This document shows positions 5,284-7,616 of a DNA stretch of 7,616 nucleotides, piece after piece. The first letter of the stretch is position 1. Each line of letters starts with the position of its first letter. Position numbers and translations under genes: made by a program. This stretch comes from Thermoleophilia bacterium (lineage in GTDB: Bacteria; Actinomycetota; Thermoleophilia; Gaiellales; Gaiellaceae), in contig JACVSB010000078.1 in the NCBI GenBank assembly GCA_014534155.1, forward strand, positions 1-7,616, read 5' to 3'. The notes beneath the pieces are model-generated. The model did no database searches, was not told the origin of the DNA, and saw only the letters and a list, made by a program, of their open reading frames with translations.

Positions 5284-5309
5284 CGTCGCGGCGAGAGCGG
5301 CCGCGCAGA

Positions 5310-5315
5310 TAGGTT
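5310..5315 (+). promoter_or_regulatory. -10 hexamer for a leaderless MMPL transcript
   Basis: TAGGTT lies exactly 6 nt before the GTG start of the MMPL gene, the same spacing as in front of the AAA+ gene. No Shine-Dalgarno is evident in the 38-bp gap. If used, it gives the transporter its own start in addition to readthrough from the AAA+ gene. Confidence 0.33.
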
Positions 5316-5321
5316 CGGGCC

Positions 5322-7511
5322 GTGCGCCGCTTCCTCTCCACCGAGCGGCTCGCGCGCGCGAGCGCGCGCCACCCGTGGCGGACGATCGCGGGGTGGGCGC
5401 TCGCGATGGCGCTCGCCTTCGGGGCGATCGCCCTCCTGCTCGGCGACAACCTGACGAGCGAAGGACGGGTCACGAACGACCCCGAGTCGCTGCGCGCGTA
5501 CGGGATCATCGAACGCGCGTTCCCGAACCGCGACTTCACCACGGAGCTCGTCGTCGTCCGCTCGGAGGAGCACACGGTTGACGACGACGCGTTCCGGGCG
5601 AAGATGCAGGCGCTCGAGCGGGCGGCGCGCCGTACGGGAGTCATCGCGGGCGCGCGGACGTACCTCACGAGCGACGACCGGACGCTCGTCTCGCGGGACC
5701 GCCATGCGACGCTCGTCCCGCTCCGGCTCCGCCCGCCCGAGGACGAGAACGCGGACAAGCTCGTGCAAGCGGTGCGCGCGGCCGACGGGGGAGGGTTCGA
5801 GGTCGCGGTCACCGGGACGCACACGACGAACCGCGACTTCAACGAGGTCTCCCAGCACGACCTGGAGGCCGGGGAGCTCCGCTTCGGCCTTCCGGCCGCG
5901 CTCCTCGTCCTCGTGCTCGTCTTCGGCGCCGTGGTGGCGGCCTCGCTGCCGCTCGTGCTCGCGCTCGTCTCGATTCTCGTCGCGCTCGGGCTCACGGCCC
6001 TGGTGGCGTCGACCTTCGAGCTCTCCGTCTTCGTCGTGAACATGCTCACCGGGATGGGGCTCGCCCTGGGGATCGACTACGCCCTCTTCGTCGTCTCGCG
6101 CTTCCGCGAGGAACGAGGGCAGGGGCGCGACAAGGTCGACGCGATCGGGGCGGCGGGCGCGACGGCGAGCCGGGCCGTCCTCTTCAGCGGGAGCGCCTTC
6201 GTGCTCGCCATGCTCGGCCTTCTGCTCGTGCAGAGCACCATCATGCGCAGCCTCGCGACGGGGGCGATCCTCGTCGGGATCGTCTCGGTCGTCGCCGCGC
6301 TCACGCTCCTGCCCGCTGCCCTCAGCCTGCTGGGCGACCGGGTGAACGCGGTCCGTATCCCGCTCGTCGGACGCAGCGCGGGCGAGGAGAGCCGGCTCTG
6401 GGCGGCGATCGTTCGCGCGGTCGTCCGCCGGCCGGTCGTCAGCCTCGTGGCGGCGACCGTCCTCCTCCTCGCCGCCGCGGCGCCTGCGCTCACGATGCAG
6501 ATCGGCGCCGCCGGCATCAGCACGCTCCCCGACCGCCTAGAGTCGAAGCAGGGGTTCCTCGCCCTCGAGCGCTCGTTTCCCGCGGCCGGGGCGCAGCCGG
6601 CAGAGATCGTGGTGACACCCGCGCGCGCCGGCGAGGCGATCGCCGGGCTGCAGAGCAGGATCGAGCGGGACCGGTCCTTCGGGCCCGTGAGCGTGCGGCG
6701 GAGCCAGCGGGAGGACGTGGCGCTCGTCACCGTCCCCGTCTCGGCGGACGCCCTGAGCGACGAGGCGGTGGACGCGGTCAAGCGACTGCGCTCAAACTAC
6801 GTGCCGGCGGCGTTTGCGGGGACGGGCGCGCAGGCCCTCGTCACGGGGCAGACGGCCGAGAACATCGACTACTTCGACGTGATGGAGAACTGGCTGCCGA
6901 TCGTCCTCGCCTTCGTCCTCGGCCTCAGCTTCGTCCTCCTCACCGTCAGCTTCCGCTCCCTCGTCGTCTCCCTGACGGCCATCGTCCTCAACCTTCTCTC
7001 GGTCGGCGCCGCGTACGGCCTCGTCGTGGGGGTCTTCCAGCACGGCGTGGGCGCGGGCTTCCTCGGCTTTCAGCAGGTGGAGACGATCGAGGCGTGGGTT
7101 CCGCTCTTCCTCTTCGCCGTCCTCTTCGGGCTCTCGATGGACTACCAGGTCTTCCTCCTGAGCCGGATCCGGGAGCGCCACGCGCGCGGGAGCGACACGA
7201 GCGACGCCGTCGTCTTCGGCATCGCGTCCACCGCCCGGATCATCACGGGAGCGGCGCTCATCATCGTCGCCGTCTTCTCCGGGTTCGCGGCCGGTGACCT
7301 CGTCATGTTCCAGCAGATGGGCTTCGGGATCGCCGTCGCGCTCCTGATCGACGCCACGGTCGTCCGCTCGGTGCTCGTCCCGGCGGCGATGCACCTCCTG
7401 GGGGAACGCAACTGGTACCTCCCCGCCTGGCTGGAGTGGCTTCCGCACGTCGAGGTCGAGGGTGGCGCGGCGCCGCGCGCAAAGCCGGGCCGGCGCACCG
7501 CCGAGGCGTAG
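5322..7511 (+). CDS. MMPL family (RND superfamily) transporter
   Basis: A 729-residue inner-membrane transporter with the duplicated MMPL fold. TM1 is at about residues 22-42, followed by a large extracytoplasmic domain (about 44-185), a block of five helices (about 190-345), TM7 near 372-392, a second outer domain (about 395-525) and a final block of five helices. Both halves keep the Asp-Tyr pair that relays protons in MmpL proteins: GIDYALFVVSRFREE (D252/Y253) and GLSMDYQVFLLSRIRE (D607/Y608). It should be proton-driven and active. Family members move lipids, siderophores or other hydrophobic molecules; the substrate here is not known. The length is short of mycobacterial MmpL3, lacking its long C-terminal tail, and ends in a basic stretch. 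The GTG at 5322 gives the expected N-terminus just before TM1. Two neighbours in the window are the DHA2 exporter and an AAA+ ATPase. Confidence 0.92.
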   Translation: MRRFLSTERLARASARHPWRTIAGWALAMALAFGAIALLLGDNLTSEGRVTNDPESLRAYGIIERAFPNRDFTTELVVVRSEEHTVDDDAFRAKMQALERAARRTGVIAGARTYLTSDDRTLVSRDRHATLVPLRLRPPEDENADKLVQAVRAADGGGFEVAVTGTHTTNRDFNEVSQHDLEAGELRFGLPAALLVLVLVFGAVVAASLPLVLALVSILVALGLTALVASTFELSVFVVNMLTGMGLALGIDYALFVVSRFREERGQGRDKVDAIGAAGATASRAVLFSGSAFVLAMLGLLLVQSTIMRSLATGAILVGIVSVVAALTLLPAALSLLGDRVNAVRIPLVGRSAGEESRLWAAIVRAVVRRPVVSLVAATVLLLAAAAPALTMQIGAAGISTLPDRLESKQGFLALERSFPAAGAQPAEIVVTPARAGEAIAGLQSRIERDRSFGPVSVRRSQREDVALVTVPVSADALSDEAVDAVKRLRSNYVPAAFAGTGAQALVTGQTAENIDYFDVMENWLPIVLAFVLGLSFVLLTVSFRSLVVSLTAIVLNLLSVGAAYGLVVGVFQHGVGAGFLGFQQVETIEAWVPLFLFAVLFGLSMDYQVFLLSRIRERHARGSDTSDAVVFGIASTARIITGAALIIVAVFSGFAAGDLVMFQQMGFGIAVALLIDATVVRSVLVPAAMHLLGERNWYLPAWLEWLPHVEVEGGAAPRAKPGRRTAEA

Positions 7512-7514
7512 GCT
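7509..7514 (+). promoter_or_regulatory. -10-like hexamer before the synthetase gene
   Basis: TAGGCT includes the MMPL stop codon and ends 7 nt before the next GTG start. It is the third such TANNNT in a row on this strand. Alone it is weak evidence. Confidence 0.25.
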
Positions 7515-7521
7515 TGCCGCG

Positions 7522-7616
7522 GTGAGCGAGGTCGTTTGGCGCCCGAGCCGGGACGTGCTCGAGCGAGCGAACGTCGTCCGCTTGCTGCGCCGGCACGGGA
7601 TTCCCGACTACGGGGA
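7522..7616 (+). CDS. Acetyl/acetoacetyl-CoA synthetase-like enzyme, N-terminal fragment
   Basis: The first 31 codons are present; the gene runs off the right end. The start reads VSEVVWRPSRDVLERANVVR then LLRRHGIPDYG, with the initiator GTG shown as V. The pattern W-x-P-S ... A-N-V-x-R-x-x-x-x-x-G matches the N-terminal cap (ACAS_N) of acetyl-CoA, propionyl-CoA and acetoacetyl-CoA synthetases. These ANL-superfamily enzymes activate a short-chain acid via an acyl-adenylate in the cytoplasm. None of the catalytic motifs are in the window, so the substrate is open. The gene starts 10 bp after the MMPL stop and may share its transcript. No Shine-Dalgarno is visible. Confidence 0.6.
   Translation, partial: MSEVVWRPSRDVLERANVVRLLRRHGIPDYG

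Noticed and set aside
1..7616. Mobile element, CRISPR array, tRNA or rRNA
   Set aside because: No transposase or integrase motif, no regularly spaced direct repeats and no tRNA-like cloverleaf or rRNA stretch was seen. The only notable repeats are the short operator-like palindromes.

Overview
The window is high-GC DNA with strong G/C preference at third codon positions and several GTG starts. This suits a high-GC actinomycete, perhaps Thermoleophilia-like, but that placement is inferred from composition and gene style, not from any marker gene. There are seven confident or partial protein genes in two opposed blocks, and three short candidate ORFs.

Left block (1-1940, minus strand). The 5' end of a rhodanese-type sulfurtransferase leaves the window at base 1. 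Its promoter region carries two near-identical palindromes. Next is a compact cassette read leftward: an HTH_XRE regulator with a TPR array, then 19 bp later a 50-residue peptide with a signal sequence and its own Shine-Dalgarno, then possibly a 33-residue hydrophobic ORF ending inside one of the palindromes. Regulator plus tiny secreted peptide is the architecture of RRNPP-type peptide signalling (PlcR/Rgg/NprR-like), which is best known from Firmicutes. This is the most interesting part of the window.

Regulatory island (1858-2129). An A+T-richer stretch holds back-to-back promoters with shared inverted-repeat operators. Beside them is a segment with two long perfect stems. It is either a small structured RNA read rightward or a 63-codon ORF read leftward.

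Middle block (2130-4153, minus strand). A 14-TM DHA2-type drug exporter and a TetR repressor overlap by 4 bp. They read from a promoter with a TetR-like half-site pair, an ordinary self-regulated efflux operon.

Right block (4243-7616, plus strand). A CbbX/SpoVK-type AAA+ ATPase, an MMPL transporter and the start of an acetyl/acetoacetyl-CoA synthetase-like enzyme follow each other closely. All three start with GTG, lack a clear Shine-Dalgarno, and have a TANNNT hexamer 6-7 nt upstream, which suggests leaderless transcripts. No tRNA, rRNA, CRISPR or insertion sequence was seen.
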